Positions 1 through 8,752 of a stretch of 43,482 bases of DNA are shown here, piece after piece (the first letter of the stretch is position 1; each line of letters starts with the position of its first letter). Below the pieces are notes generated by a model. That model did not search any database. It saw only the letters and a list, made by a program, of their open reading frames with translations, and was not told where the DNA came from. Source of the stretch: Acidobacteriota bacterium (GTDB taxonomy: Bacteria; Acidobacteriota; Terriglobia; Acidiferrales; UBA7541). The stretch is taken from assembly GCA_021832085.1 (NCBI GenBank), contig JAKBLM010000036.1:1-43482 (forward strand). The letters are read 5' to 3'. The position numbers were made by a program, and so were the translations under genes.

Positions 1-66
1 CGCTCGCAGGTACTCGCGTCGTCCTTGCTTGCCCAACCTGGTCGCCTCCTTTTCGCGTTTGGGTTG

Positions 67-109
67 GGTAACATCCTAAATGGCGCGATGTTGCCCCCTT
101 CGGTAACAT
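67..109. repeat. three-arm inverted repeat upstream of purQ
   Basis: The arm GGTAACAT occurs at 67-74 and again at 102-109, and the near-complement GATGTTGCC lies between them at 87-95. The middle arm can pair with either outer arm (one G-U pair each), giving two mutually exclusive hairpins. The right-hand hairpin is followed by a short TTTTC, so it may be the terminator of a gene left of the window. No gene is visible in 1-153. Confidence 0.4.
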
Positions 110-153
110 TTTCGACGGCGCGATACGCGGGGGCGATTCTGGCGTTCCCTGTG

Positions 154-162
154 TGTTAAAAT
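154..162 (+). promoter_or_regulatory. candidate extended -10 promoter of purQ
   Basis: TGT followed by TAAAAT (157-162) reads as an extended -10 element. No good -35 hexamer is seen 16-18 bases upstream. It would start transcription near 169, about 15 bases before the purQ ATG at 184. Confidence 0.4.
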
Positions 163-183
163 GGGTTGCGAGGCCGCCTTCCT

Positions 184-894
184 ATGAAATTCGGTGTCGT
201 CGTTTTCCCCGGATCGAACTGCGACCACGACGCGCACCATGCCGTTGGCGCCGTTCTCGGCCACCAGGTTGAGTTCATCTGGCACCAATCGGAAAACCTG
301 GACGGCTTCGACGCGGTGATCCTTCCCGGCGGTTTCTCCTATGGCGACTACCTGCGCACGGGCGCGATTGCGCGCTTTTCGCCGGTGATGCGGTCAGTCG
401 AGCGGTTCGCTCATCGCGGCGGGCTGGTGCTCGGCATCTGCAACGGCTTCCAGATCCTGCTGGAAGCGGGCCTGCTGCCCGGGGCGATGCTGCGCAACCG
501 CGGCCTGCGCTTCATCTGCCGCGACGTCTGGATTCGCGTTGAATCGACAGACACACCCTTCACCCTGGCCGCCGAGCCAGGACAGGTGCTGCGGGTGCCC
601 ATCGCCCACTCGGACGGCAACTACACCGCGGAGCCCGAAACCTTGCGCGAACTCGAGCGGAACGACCAGATCGTCTTTCGCTATACGACCGCCGACGGCC
701 GCGAGGATGCCGCCGCCAACCCGAACGGCTCGATGGAAAACATCGCCGGAATCGTGAATCGCGAGCGGAACGTGCTGGGCATGATGCCGCACCCGGAACG
801 CGCCGTGGAAACGATCATGGGCTCGACCGACGGGCTGGTGGTTTTCCGTTCCATGGTGCAGAGCCTGCTGCGCCATGCCCAGGCAACGGCCTGA
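184..894 (+). CDS. purQ: phosphoribosylformylglycinamidine synthase, glutaminase subunit PurQ
   Basis: PurQ hydrolyses glutamine and passes ammonia to PurL for the conversion of FGAR to FGAM, in the cytoplasm. The 236-residue protein is a class I glutamine amidotransferase of normal length. The nucleophile is Cys86 in LGICNGFQ, and the other triad residues are His203 and Glu205 in MMPHPERA. The start at 184 is chosen because [14 protein letters not shown] is the usual N-terminus; an in-frame TTG at 166 lies upstream of the likely transcription start. GCGAGG at 170-175 is a plausible ribosome site. It is the first gene of the purQ-L-F-M-N cluster. No purS is visible; it may lie left of the window. 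Confidence 0.96.
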   Translation: MKFGVVVFPGSNCDHDAHHAVGAVLGHQVEFIWHQSENLDGFDAVILPGGFSYGDYLRTGAIARFSPVMRSVERFAHRGGLVLGICNGFQILLEAGLLPGAMLRNRGLRFICRDVWIRVESTDTPFTLAAEPGQVLRVPIAHSDGNYTAEPETLRELERNDQIVFRYTTADGREDAAANPNGSMENIAGIVNRERNVLGMMPHPERAVETIMGSTDGLVVFRSMVQSLLRHAQATA

Positions 895-1113
895 GCGACG
901 TGATTGGGCAACGCCAGTTTCCGATGTGAATCGAAGGTTGCGCAAAAGGGTGCTGCCGCCGGTATCCTTTTCCACTCCTGCAGCTGTTGACAGGGGCCGT
1001 GACGGCCACAACAGGCGCTTTGCGGTGAAAGTAGGCATGATGGTGGCGGGGCGAGAAGGCCACAGGCTGAGGCCTATGCCACTGGCGGCGTACCGAGGGC
1101 ATCACAACTGATT

Positions 1114-3459
1114 ATGGAAACGGAAATCCGCGTTACCGAAGCCGTTGCGGCTGGGCACGGGCTGACCGCCGAGGAATTCGCACGAGTGCGCCAAATTCTG
1201 GGGCGCGACCCGACTTACACCGAGCTGGGCATCTTCAGCGTCCAGTGGAGCGAGCACTGCTCTTATAAATCGAGCCGCGTCCATTTGAAACGGCTGCCGA
1301 CCAAGGGCCCGCAGGTGATCGAGGGGCCGGGCGAAAACGCGGGGGTGGTGGATATCGGCGGCGGGCTGTGCGCCGTCTTCAAGATCGAATCGCACAATCA
1401 TCCAAGCTTTGTCGAGCCGTTTCAGGGCGCGGCGACCGGCGTGGGCGGGATCCTGCGCGACATCTTCACCATGGGCGCGCGGCCGATCGCGGTGCTCGAT
1501 TCGCTACGCTTCGGGCCGATGGCGGAGGATGCGGGCGTCGCCTCGAACGTGGCCGCGCGCAACCGGCGGATTCTCGACGGCGTGATCGGCGGCATCGCGT
1601 TTTATGGAAACTGCTTCGGCGTGCCGACGGCGGGCGGCGAGATCCGCTTCGAGCCGAGCTATTCGGGAAATCCGCTGGTCAACGTGCTGGCGCTGGGAAT
1701 TGCGCGCCGCGACGGGCTGTTCCTGGCGCGGGCGCGCGGCACGGGCAATCCGGTGGTCTACGTGGGCGCGCGCACCGGGCGCGACGGCATTCACGGTGCC
1801 TCGCTGCTCGCCTCGGCTGAGTTCAGCGAGGAGTCGCAGCAGAAGCGGCCGAACGTGCAGGTGGCCGACCCGTTCATGGAAAAGCTGCTGCTCGAAGCCT
1901 GCCTCGAAGCGATGAAGACGGGCGCGGTGGTGGCCATTCAGGACATGGGCGCCGCCGGGCTCACCTGCTCTACGTCGGAGATGGCCGCGCACGGCGGCAC
2001 GGGGATCGAAATCGATCTGCAGCTCGTGCCGCGCCGCGAAACCGGCATGACGCCCTACGAAATCATGCTCAGCGAATCGCAGGAGCGGATGCTGCTGGTG
2101 GCCGAAAAGGGGCGTCAGGACGAGCTGATCGAGCTGTTTCGCAAGTGGGGCCTGGAAGCGGTCGAGATCGGCCGCGTGACTGATGACGGCTTGATGCGCG
2201 TGCTCGATGGCGGGCGCGTGGTGGCGGAAATTCCGGCCCAGCCGCTCTGCGACCAGGGCCCGGCCTACGCCCGACCAATCGCGCCTCCGGCCGGCCGCGA
2301 GGAGCGGCTTGTGGAATTCGCGCCGGAAGGCAAAGCGCTCACACAGGCGTTCGAGCGCTTGCTCGCTTCGCCGTCGGTGGCCTCGAAGCGCTGGGTGTGG
2401 GAACAGTACGACCACATGGTGCGGACGAATACCGTGGTCGGGCCGGGGCGCGGCGACGCCGCCGTGCTGCGGGTGAAGGAGAGCGGGCGCGGGCTGGCAC
2501 TTTCGACCGACGGCAACGGCCGCTGGTGCCGGCTGGATCCATTTGTAGGCGCGATGCACGCAGTAGCCGAAGCGGCGCGCAACGTCGCCGCCTCCGGCGC
2601 CCGGCCGATCGCCGCCACGAATTGCTTGAATTTCGGCAATCCGGAAAAGCCGGAGGTGATGTGGCAGTTCAGCCGCGCCGTCGACGGCGTGGCCGAGGCT
2701 TGCCGGGCGCTCGGGACGCCGATCACCGGCGGCAACGTCAGCTTCTACAACGAAACCCTGGGCGAGGCGATCGATCCCACGCCGGTGATTGGCATCCTGG
2801 GGCTGCTCGACGACGCTTCGAAGGCGCTGGGCATGCGATTCCGGGCCGAAGGCGATTTGATCGTGCTGCTCGATGGCGCTGTTCGGGCGCCGGGCGCGGA
2901 AACCGCGCCTGCTCACCGTGAAGGCGGCTCGGCAAACGGGCCGGCGGACCGAGTGGCACTGGCGCGCGAATTTTCCTCAAGCGAATACGCGAAGGTACTG
3001 CTGGGGTTGACAAGCGGTGCGCCGCCGGAAATCGACCTGGCTGCCGACAAGCGGCTGATCGACGTGCTGGTCGCGCTCGCCGCCGAACGGCTGGTTTTTT
3101 CCGCGCACGACCTTTCCGACGGTGGGCTGACCGTGGCGCTGGCCGAATGCTCGTTCGGAACCGGCGGGCTGGCGGCGCAGGTGGAACTGCACGGAGCGGA
3201 GCCGGCCGAGGTGGCGCTCTTTGGCGAACGAGGGGCGCGGGCAGTGGTCAGCGTGGAGGGTGCGCTTCTTGCCCGGGTCTCGGCCGTTGCGGCACAATAT
3301 GGACTCAAGGCACAGGCGCTGGGTCGCGTCGCTCGCGGGGATTTCCGGATCGCTTACAACGATCGCGAGATCGTTCGGGCGCCGGCGGCGCGGCTGGAAG
3401 ACCTTTGGACAAACTCCCTGGAACGCGCCCTTGCCGTTTCCCTTCCCGCGGCCGGATGA
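1114..3459 (+). CDS. purL: phosphoribosylformylglycinamidine synthase subunit PurL (small type)
   Basis: This is the ATP-dependent synthetase subunit that converts FGAR to FGAM with ammonia from PurQ. At 781 residues it is the short, three-component PurL type that works with PurQ and PurS, not the 1300-residue fused enzyme. Recognisable blocks are [15 protein letters not shown] near residue 44, [19 protein letters not shown] near residue 90, and the second-half block [13 protein letters not shown]. The region between IVLLDGA and FSSSEYAK (about residues 591-630) carries an alanine/glycine-rich insertion that looks longer than usual. A 219-base gap separates it from purQ, which is wide for an operon; a TTGACA at 987-992 there has no convincing -10, so a separate promoter is not established. 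Confidence 0.96.
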   Translation: METEIRVTEAVAAGHGLTAEEFARVRQILGRDPTYTELGIFSVQWSEHCSYKSSRVHLKRLPTKGPQVIEGPGENAGVVDIGGGLCAVFKIESHNHPSFVEPFQGAATGVGGILRDIFTMGARPIAVLDSLRFGPMAEDAGVASNVAARNRRILDGVIGGIAFYGNCFGVPTAGGEIRFEPSYSGNPLVNVLALGIARRDGLFLARARGTGNPVVYVGARTGRDGIHGASLLASAEFSEESQQKRPNVQVADPFMEKLLLEACLEAMKTGAVVAIQDMGAAGLTCSTSEMAAHGGTGIEIDLQLVPRRETGMTPYEIMLSESQERMLLVAEKGRQDELIELFRKWGLEAVEIGRVTDDGLMRVLDGGRVVAEIPAQPLCDQGPAYARPIAPPAGREERLVEFAPEGKALTQAFERLLASPSVASKRWVWEQYDHMVRTNTVVGPGRGDAAVLRVKESGRGLALSTDGNGRWCRLDPFVGAMHAVAEAARNVAASGARPIAATNCLNFGNPEKPEVMWQFSRAVDGVAEACRALGTPITGGNVSFYNETLGEAIDPTPVIGILGLLDDASKALGMRFRAEGDLIVLLDGAVRAPGAETAPAHREGGSANGPADRVALAREFSSSEYAKVLLGLTSGAPPEIDLAADKRLIDVLVALAAERLVFSAHDLSDGGLTVALAECSFGTGGLAAQVELHGAEPAEVALFGERGARAVVSVEGALLARVSAVAAQYGLKAQALGRVARGDFRIAYNDREIVRAPAARLEDLWTNSLERALAVSLPAAG

Positions 3460-3475
3460 GCGAATGGATCGGACC

Positions 3476-4876
3476 ATGATCGAGGACGATCACTTTCACG
3501 ATCACTGCGGGATCGTTGGCGTCTACGGCCATCCCGAAGCCGCGAAGCTTGCCTACCTGGGCCTCTACGCGCTGCAGCACCGCGGCCAGGAATCGGCGGG
3601 CATCGCTTCGACGCAGGGCCAGCGGCTGGAACTCGTCAAGGGCATGGGCCTGGTGCAAGACATTTTCACCTCGGCCGCGCTCACCCGGCTGCCCGGCTAC
3701 GCCGCCATCGGCCACACGCGCTATTCGACGGCCGGAGACAGTTCGGCGCTCAACGCCCAGCCGATTCTCACCGACTGCAACAAGGGCCACCTGGCGCTGG
3801 CGCACAACGGCAACCTGACCAACGCCCGCGAGTGGCGGCGCCGGCTCGAGCACCGTGGCTCGATCTTCCAGACCACCAGCGACACGGAAGTCATCTTCCA
3901 CCTGGTGGCGCGCAGCTCGGCACACAACCTGGCGGGCGCGCTCGCCGAGGCGCTCAACCTGCTCGAGGGCGCCTATTCGCTGCTGCTGCTCAGTCCGGAC
4001 GAAGTGCTGGCGATCCGCGACCCGCGGGGCTTCCGGCCGCTGGCGCTGGGCCGGCTGGGAGAGGCGTGGATCGTGGCGTCGGAGACCTGCGCGTTCGACC
4101 TGCTCGACGCGGAATACGTGCGCGACGTCGAGCCCGGCGAGATGCTGAGGATCGGGCCTTGCGGGCTCGAGAGCGTGCACTTCGCGCCGGAAAAGCCGCA
4201 TCAATACTGCATTTTCGAGCACGTCTACTTCTCGCGGCCCGACAGCATCGTCTTCGGCCGGCAGGTGAATCACAGCCGCGAGATGCTCGGCCGGCTGCTG
4301 GCGCGCGAGCAGCCCGCCCCGGCCGATATCGTTGTGCCGGTGCCCGATTCGGGCGTGCCGGCCGCGGTCGGCTACGCGCTGGAATCCGGGCTGCCGTTTC
4401 GCATGGGGCTGATCCGCAACCATTACGTCGGCCGGACCTTCATCGAGCCGGAGCAGTCGATTCGGGATTTCGGGGTGAAGCTGAAGCTGAACCCGGTGCG
4501 GGAGCTGCTCGAGGGCAAGCGGGTCGCGCTGGTCGACGATTCGATCGTGCGCGGCACCACCAGCCGGAAAATCGTGCGGATGCTGCGGGAAGCAGGCGCC
4601 GCCGAGGTGCACATGCGGGTGAGCTGCCCGCCGACGATTTCGCCGTGCTATTACGGCATCGATACGCCCACGCGCGACGAACTGATCGCCGCGCGCCATT
4701 CGATTGACGAGATCCGCGCGTTTGTCGGGGCCGATACACTCGGCTACCTGTCGCTCGAAAGCCTGCGCCGCGCGGTGGGCGACGAGGAAGGCTGCTTCTG
4801 TACCTCTTGCTATACCGGCCACTACCCCACTGAACTGGTGCAACTGGAAGTGGCCGTGGAGCGGCCCTCGCGCTGA
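3476..4876 (+). CDS. purF: amidophosphoribosyltransferase PurF
   Basis: PurF makes phosphoribosylamine from PRPP and glutamine, the committed step of purine synthesis. The 466-residue protein has an N-terminal Ntn glutaminase domain and a C-terminal phosphoribosyltransferase domain with the PRPP loop VALVDDSIVRGTT. The start at 3476 leaves a ten-residue propeptide before the catalytic cysteine in HDHCGIVGVYGH, as is usual for self-processing PurF; an in-frame ATG at 3464 is the alternative. The C-terminal end has the CFCTSCYTGHYP block with cysteines that often bind an Fe-S cluster in this family. It starts 17 bases after purL, so co-transcription is likely. Confidence 0.95.
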   Translation: MIEDDHFHDHCGIVGVYGHPEAAKLAYLGLYALQHRGQESAGIASTQGQRLELVKGMGLVQDIFTSAALTRLPGYAAIGHTRYSTAGDSSALNAQPILTDCNKGHLALAHNGNLTNAREWRRRLEHRGSIFQTTSDTEVIFHLVARSSAHNLAGALAEALNLLEGAYSLLLLSPDEVLAIRDPRGFRPLALGRLGEAWIVASETCAFDLLDAEYVRDVEPGEMLRIGPCGLESVHFAPEKPHQYCIFEHVYFSRPDSIVFGRQVNHSREMLGRLLAREQPAPADIVVPVPDSGVPAAVGYALESGLPFRMGLIRNHYVGRTFIEPEQSIRDFGVKLKLNPVRELLEGKRVALVDDSIVRGTTSRKIVRMLREAGAAEVHMRVSCPPTISPCYYGIDTPTRDELIAARHSIDEIRAFVGADTLGYLSLESLRRAVGDEEGCFCTSCYTGHYPTELVQLEVAVERPSR

Positions 4877-4908
4877 CCGGGCCGCCACGAGGGAAAGGGA
4901 TTATTGCT

Positions 4909-5946
4909 ATGCGCTATTCCGACGCCGGTGTCAATCTCGCCGCCGCCGACCAGGTGAAGAGCCGCATTCGCCGGCTTGCCTGCCGGACCTTTACGAAAAA
5001 TGTGCTCGAGCCGATCGGGGGCTTCGGGGGTCTCTTCGCGCTCGACATGAAGCGGTGGCAGGAGCCCGTGCTGGTTTCGAGCGCCGACGGCGTGGGCACC
5101 AAGCTCAAGATCGCTTCGGCCGCGGGAGTGCACACGACCATCGGCGTCGACATCGTCCATCATTCGGTCAACGACATCCTGACGCAGGGCGCCCAGCCGC
5201 TTTTCTTCCTCGACTATCTCGCCATGGGCAAGCTCGACCCGGCGGTGGTCGAGCAGGTGGTCGAGGGCATCAGCCACGCTTGCCGCCAGGTAGGCTGCGC
5301 GCTGGTCGGCGGGGAAACCGCGGAGATGCCCGGCTTCTATCCGGACGGCGAATACGATCTGGCCGGCTTCATTGTGGGCGTGGTGGAGCGGAGCCGGCGG
5401 CTCGATCCGCGGAACGTGCACTCGGGCGACGCGCTGCTGGCGCTGCCTTCGAGCGGGCTGCACACCAACGGCTATTCGCTCGCGCGCAAGCTCGTCTTCG
5501 AGACGGCCGGGCTGAAACCCTCGTCCTACGTTCCCGAGATCGGCAACAAGATCGGGGCCGAACTGCTGAAGCCGCACCGCTGCTACCTGTCGGTGGCCCA
5601 GCGGCTGGTGGATCGCGGCTGGGTGACCGCCATCGCCCACATCACCGGCGGCGGCATCACCGGCAACCTGCCGCGGGCGCTGCCGCGCCAGCTCCACGCC
5701 GTGGTCGACCTCGGGTCCTGGCCGGTTCTGCCGATCTTCTCCTACCTGGCGCGGCTGGGAAACCTCAGCCAGAGCGAGCAACTCCGCACCTTCAACCTGG
5801 GCGTCGGGATGATCCTGGTGATTCCGTCGGCCAACCTGAAAAAGGTGGAAGCGGAACTCAAGCGGCGGCGCGAGAAATTCTATCTGATCGGCCACGTCGC
5901 CTCGGGGCCAGGGCCGGTGAAATACACCGGCGCGCTGCCGGGATAA
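4909..5946 (+). CDS. purM: phosphoribosylformylglycinamidine cyclo-ligase PurM (AIR synthetase)
   Basis: PurM closes the imidazole ring of FGAM to give AIR, using ATP. The 345-residue length is normal. Diagnostic blocks are VSSADGVGTKLKIA near residue 63, GVDIVHHSVNDILTQGA near residue 83, LVGGETAEMPGFY and HITGGGITGNLPRALP. A GAGGGAAAGGGA ribosome site lies 8 bases before the ATG. The gene follows purF after 32 bases. The C-terminus (VKYTGALPG) is complete. Confidence 0.96.
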   Translation: MRYSDAGVNLAAADQVKSRIRRLACRTFTKNVLEPIGGFGGLFALDMKRWQEPVLVSSADGVGTKLKIASAAGVHTTIGVDIVHHSVNDILTQGAQPLFFLDYLAMGKLDPAVVEQVVEGISHACRQVGCALVGGETAEMPGFYPDGEYDLAGFIVGVVERSRRLDPRNVHSGDALLALPSSGLHTNGYSLARKLVFETAGLKPSSYVPEIGNKIGAELLKPHRCYLSVAQRLVDRGWVTAIAHITGGGITGNLPRALPRQLHAVVDLGSWPVLPIFSYLARLGNLSQSEQLRTFNLGVGMILVIPSANLKKVEAELKRRREKFYLIGHVASGPGPVKYTGALPG

Positions 5947-6027
5947 ATTCGTTCCAGCACACACCGAGGCGTTGCGAGGCGAGCAGCGCGAGAAGAGCGC
6001 AGGCGGCGCGGCGAATCCGCGGCGGTT

Positions 6028-6055
6028 TTGCGGGCCGGCCGGGTTGTGCTACTTT
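6028..6055 (+). promoter_or_regulatory. candidate sigma70 promoter of purN
   Basis: TTGCGG (6028-6033), a 16-base spacer and the extended -10 TGC-TACTTT (6047-6055). Transcription would start near 6062, only about 3 bases before the purN ATG at 6065. No ribosome-binding sequence lies in between, so purN may be read from an almost leaderless message. Confidence 0.45.
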
Positions 6056-6064
6056 GCCTGAGCG

Positions 6065-6682
6065 ATGAAAAAACGGATTGCGGTGCTGCTATCGGGCCGC
6101 GGCTCGAATTTCGAGGCGCTGGCGGAAAGTGTTGCCTCGGGCCGGATCCCGAACGCGGAAATGGCGCTGGTGGTGAGCAACCGGGAAGGCGCACCGGGGA
6201 TCGAGAAGGCGCGCGAACGCGGCATCCCGGCGCGGGTGATCCCGTCGAAGGGACTCGAGCGCGAAACGTACGACCGGCAGGTGGTGGCGGCGCTCGAAGA
6301 GGCGGGGATCAATCTCGTTTGCCTGGCCGGGTTCATGCGGCTGCTCTCACCCTATTTCGTCGAACGGTTTCGCGGGCGCATCCTGAATATCCACCCGTCG
6401 CTGCTGCCCGCCTTTCCGGGCCTTGAAGCGCATCGGCAGGAGATCGAGCACGGCGTGAAATTCGCCGGCTGCACCGTTCATTTCGTCGACGAGAATCTGG
6501 ACGCCGGGCCAATCATCCTGCAGGCGGTAGTGCCTGTCCTCGACGACGATACGCCCGAAACGCTTGCCGCGCGCGTGCTCGCGGAGGAGCACCGGATCTA
6601 TTCCGAGGCGGTGCGGATCGTGCTCGAGGGCCGCTACCGGATCGAAGGCCGCCGCGTCCTGCTCGAACCTCCCAAGAACTGA
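6065..6682 (+). CDS. purN: phosphoribosylglycinamide formyltransferase PurN
   Basis: PurN transfers a formyl group from 10-formyl-tetrahydrofolate to GAR. The 205-residue protein starts with KKRIAVLLSGRGSNFEAL, the phosphate-binding loop of the family. It contains LNIHPSLLPAFPG with the catalytic Asn and His, and the VHFVDENLDAGPII block with the catalytic Asp. Length and motifs are normal. It is 118 bases after purM with a candidate promoter of its own, and the next gene, tyrS, starts 4 bases after its stop, so purN and tyrS are probably one transcript. Confidence 0.95.
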   Translation: MKKRIAVLLSGRGSNFEALAESVASGRIPNAEMALVVSNREGAPGIEKARERGIPARVIPSKGLERETYDRQVVAALEEAGINLVCLAGFMRLLSPYFVERFRGRILNIHPSLLPAFPGLEAHRQEIEHGVKFAGCTVHFVDENLDAGPIILQAVVPVLDDDTPETLAARVLAEEHRIYSEAVRIVLEGRYRIEGRRVLLEPPKN

Positions 6683-6686
6683 ACCG

Positions 6687-7991
6687 ATGAACTCGAAACG
6701 TGAATTTGCCCCCGCAGACGAGCAGCTTGCCTACCTGCGGAAGGGCGTGGCGGAAATCATTCCCGAACCGGAGCTCAAGGCCAAGCTGGAGCAATCGGCG
6801 AAGACGGGAAAGCCGTTGCGCGCCTACCTCGGTGTCGATCCCACCGCGCCCGATCTTCATCTGGGCCACACGGTGGTGCTGCGCAAGCTGAAACATTTTC
6901 AGGATCTCGGCCACACGGCGGTTTTCCTGATTGGCGATTTCTCGGCGATGATTGGCGATCCCACCGGCGTCTCGGAAACGCGCCCTCCGCTGACGCGGGA
7001 GCAGGTGGATGCCAACGCGAAGACCTATCTCGCGCAGGTTTACAAAATCCTCGATCGCGAAAAGACCGAGGTTCGCTACAACAGCGAATGGTTGGGAAAA
7101 ATGAGCGCCGAGGAGATCGTGCGGCTCTGCTCCCACTATCGGCTGGCGCGAATGCTCGAACGGGAAGATTTCCGCTCGCGCCTCGATAAGAACCTGCCCA
7201 TCTCCGTTCACGAGCTCCTCTACCCGCTCCTGACCGCTTACGACGCCGTGATGCTGCAATCCGACGTGGAACTGGGCGCGACCGAGCAGAAATTCAATCT
7301 GCTGGTGCATCGGGAGATCCAGCGCGAATACGGACTCGCCGGCCAGGCCATCCTGACCATGCCGATTCTGGTGGGGCTCGACGGCCAGCGGAAAATGTCG
7401 AAGAGCCTGGGGAACTACGTGGGCATTACCGAGCCGCCGCAGGAGATGTTCGGCAAGCTGATGTCGATTTCCGACGAGCTGATGTGGAGCTACTACGAGC
7501 TGCTCACCGACTTCGCCGAGCGCGTCATCATTCGCCTGAAAGAGGAGGTTCGCCAGGGCGTTCTGCATCCCATGGATGCCAAGATGCAGCTTGCGCACTA
7601 CATCATCGCGAATTTTCACGGCGAGGATGCCGCCAGCGCCGCGCGAGACGAATTTCAGCGCGTCTTCCGCGAGCGGCAGGCCCCCCAAGAAATGAGAGAA
7701 ATTCGGCTGACCCGGGGACCAAACGTCCTCATAAGCTCGTCCCGGACATCTCCCAACCTTTGGGAGACGAAAACAATGGCTTGTGGGCCAAACCCGGTAA
7801 AGTGGTCCTCGATTCTGGCCTGGTTGGAAAAGATGTCGGTTTCAGAGGTGGAACGCATCATCAAGCAGCGCGGATTCGAGGTCAACGGCCAAGCTGTCAC
7901 TGACCCCGCGGCGAGGCTGGACCCCGAGCGCCATGCGACCTACGAACTGCGGCTAGGCAAGAGAAAATTCCTGCGTCTCGTGATCGAGTAA
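6687..7991 (+). CDS. tyrS: tyrosyl-tRNA synthetase (TyrRS)
   Basis: This class I aminoacyl-tRNA synthetase charges tRNA-Tyr. The 434-residue protein has the HIGH-type motif HLGH at residues 58-61, an intact KMSKS at 236-240, and a C-terminal S4 RNA-binding domain (SVSEVERIIKQRGFEVNGQ onward). The HIGH and KMSKS surroundings resemble the TyrZ-like branch rather than E. coli TyrS. The linker from about 7715 to 7838 reads poorly in this frame, while the +2 frame gives an S4-like KVVLDSGLVGK there; this suggests two compensating frameshifts or sequence errors. It probably shares purN's transcript. Confidence 0.94.
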   Translation: MNSKREFAPADEQLAYLRKGVAEIIPEPELKAKLEQSAKTGKPLRAYLGVDPTAPDLHLGHTVVLRKLKHFQDLGHTAVFLIGDFSAMIGDPTGVSETRPPLTREQVDANAKTYLAQVYKILDREKTEVRYNSEWLGKMSAEEIVRLCSHYRLARMLEREDFRSRLDKNLPISVHELLYPLLTAYDAVMLQSDVELGATEQKFNLLVHREIQREYGLAGQAILTMPILVGLDGQRKMSKSLGNYVGITEPPQEMFGKLMSISDELMWSYYELLTDFAERVIIRLKEEVRQGVLHPMDAKMQLAHYIIANFHGEDAASAARDEFQRVFRERQAPQEMREIRLTRGPNVLISSSRTSPNLWETKTMACGPNPVKWSSILAWLEKMSVSEVERIIKQRGFEVNGQAVTDPAARLDPERHATYELRLGKRKFLRLVIE

Positions 7992-8112
7992 TTTTGCTTC
8001 GGAGGCGCGGCAATCTTGTACGCGCGCCTTTCAGTGCTCGCCCGCACGCCAAAAACCCCCTCTTTCCGCTATCGTATGAGGTGTGCATTTGACGCCTGGC
8101 GAAAGGTCATTG

Positions 8113-8682
8113 ATGCAAAAATTCACGTTCCGGATCGGTTCCTTCGGCGTTGCGGCAGCCTGCTTTCTATTCGCCGCCGTTCTGCGCTGGGGCCGCACGC
8201 CCGCAGTCGACCGGCTGGTGACGATGTTCTGGCCGACGTCGTTGCTGCTTGCGCCCGGTCCCGGACCGGGCGTGCACCTGGGAGCGGGCGAAATCGTGAA
8301 GGTGGCCTTTTCCGCGCTGATGAACGGCGTGGCCTATTCGGGAGTGGCGTGGCTGGTGTGGTGGGCAGCGTATCTCCTGCGAATCACGAAGAAGGGTCCG
8401 ACTCCGAGAGAGCACTTTGTTTCCGGCTTCATTGCGATCGGGCTGGGTTTCACGGTGCTGGTGGCCGTGGTGGAGCTGGCGGTCTATGGTCTGCCGAAGC
8501 TGAGCGCCACGAGGACCTTTTGGCTTGGCTTGGTGAACCTGTATGCCCTGATGGCGATCACGTGCGCGTCGGCGGGATGGTCGATGTGGTGGCTGCGCAA
8601 CAACTACCTCCGGCGGCAAGGCGCGCATCCTGCCGCGACACCGCACGGCGGACGCAAATCGCACCGGGCGGCGCGGCGGTAA
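8113..8682 (+). CDS. small polytopic membrane protein, function unknown
   Basis: I do not recognise this 189-residue protein. It has about four hydrophobic stretches: residues 8-23, roughly 65-85, 105-128 and 140-162. The first extracytoplasmic loop contains PGPGPGVHLGAGE. The tail is basic (GRKSHRAARR), which fits a cytoplasmic C-terminus. The ATG at 8113 is chosen because GAAAGG at 8101-8106 is well spaced; an upstream in-frame GTG at 8083 is less likely. It stands alone between tyrS and the convergent ada-like gene. Confidence 0.65.
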   Translation: MQKFTFRIGSFGVAAACFLFAAVLRWGRTPAVDRLVTMFWPTSLLLAPGPGPGVHLGAGEIVKVAFSALMNGVAYSGVAWLVWWAAYLLRITKKGPTPREHFVSGFIAIGLGFTVLVAVVELAVYGLPKLSATRTFWLGLVNLYALMAITCASAGWSMWWLRNNYLRRQGAHPAATPHGGRKSHRAARR

Positions 8683-8752
8683 CCCGGATTTTCACGAGGA
8701 GCGGGTCGCCAGTGTGGTGCGTCGCAAATGCCATTCCGCGCAGCGCCAGCCT

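Noticed and set aside
895..1113. possible purS or promoter between purQ and purL
   Set aside because: No frame resembles the roughly 80-residue PurS, and the TTGACA at 987 lacks a usable -10.
1504..2916. 470-codon open frame on the minus strand
   Set aside because: Antisense shadow of purL.
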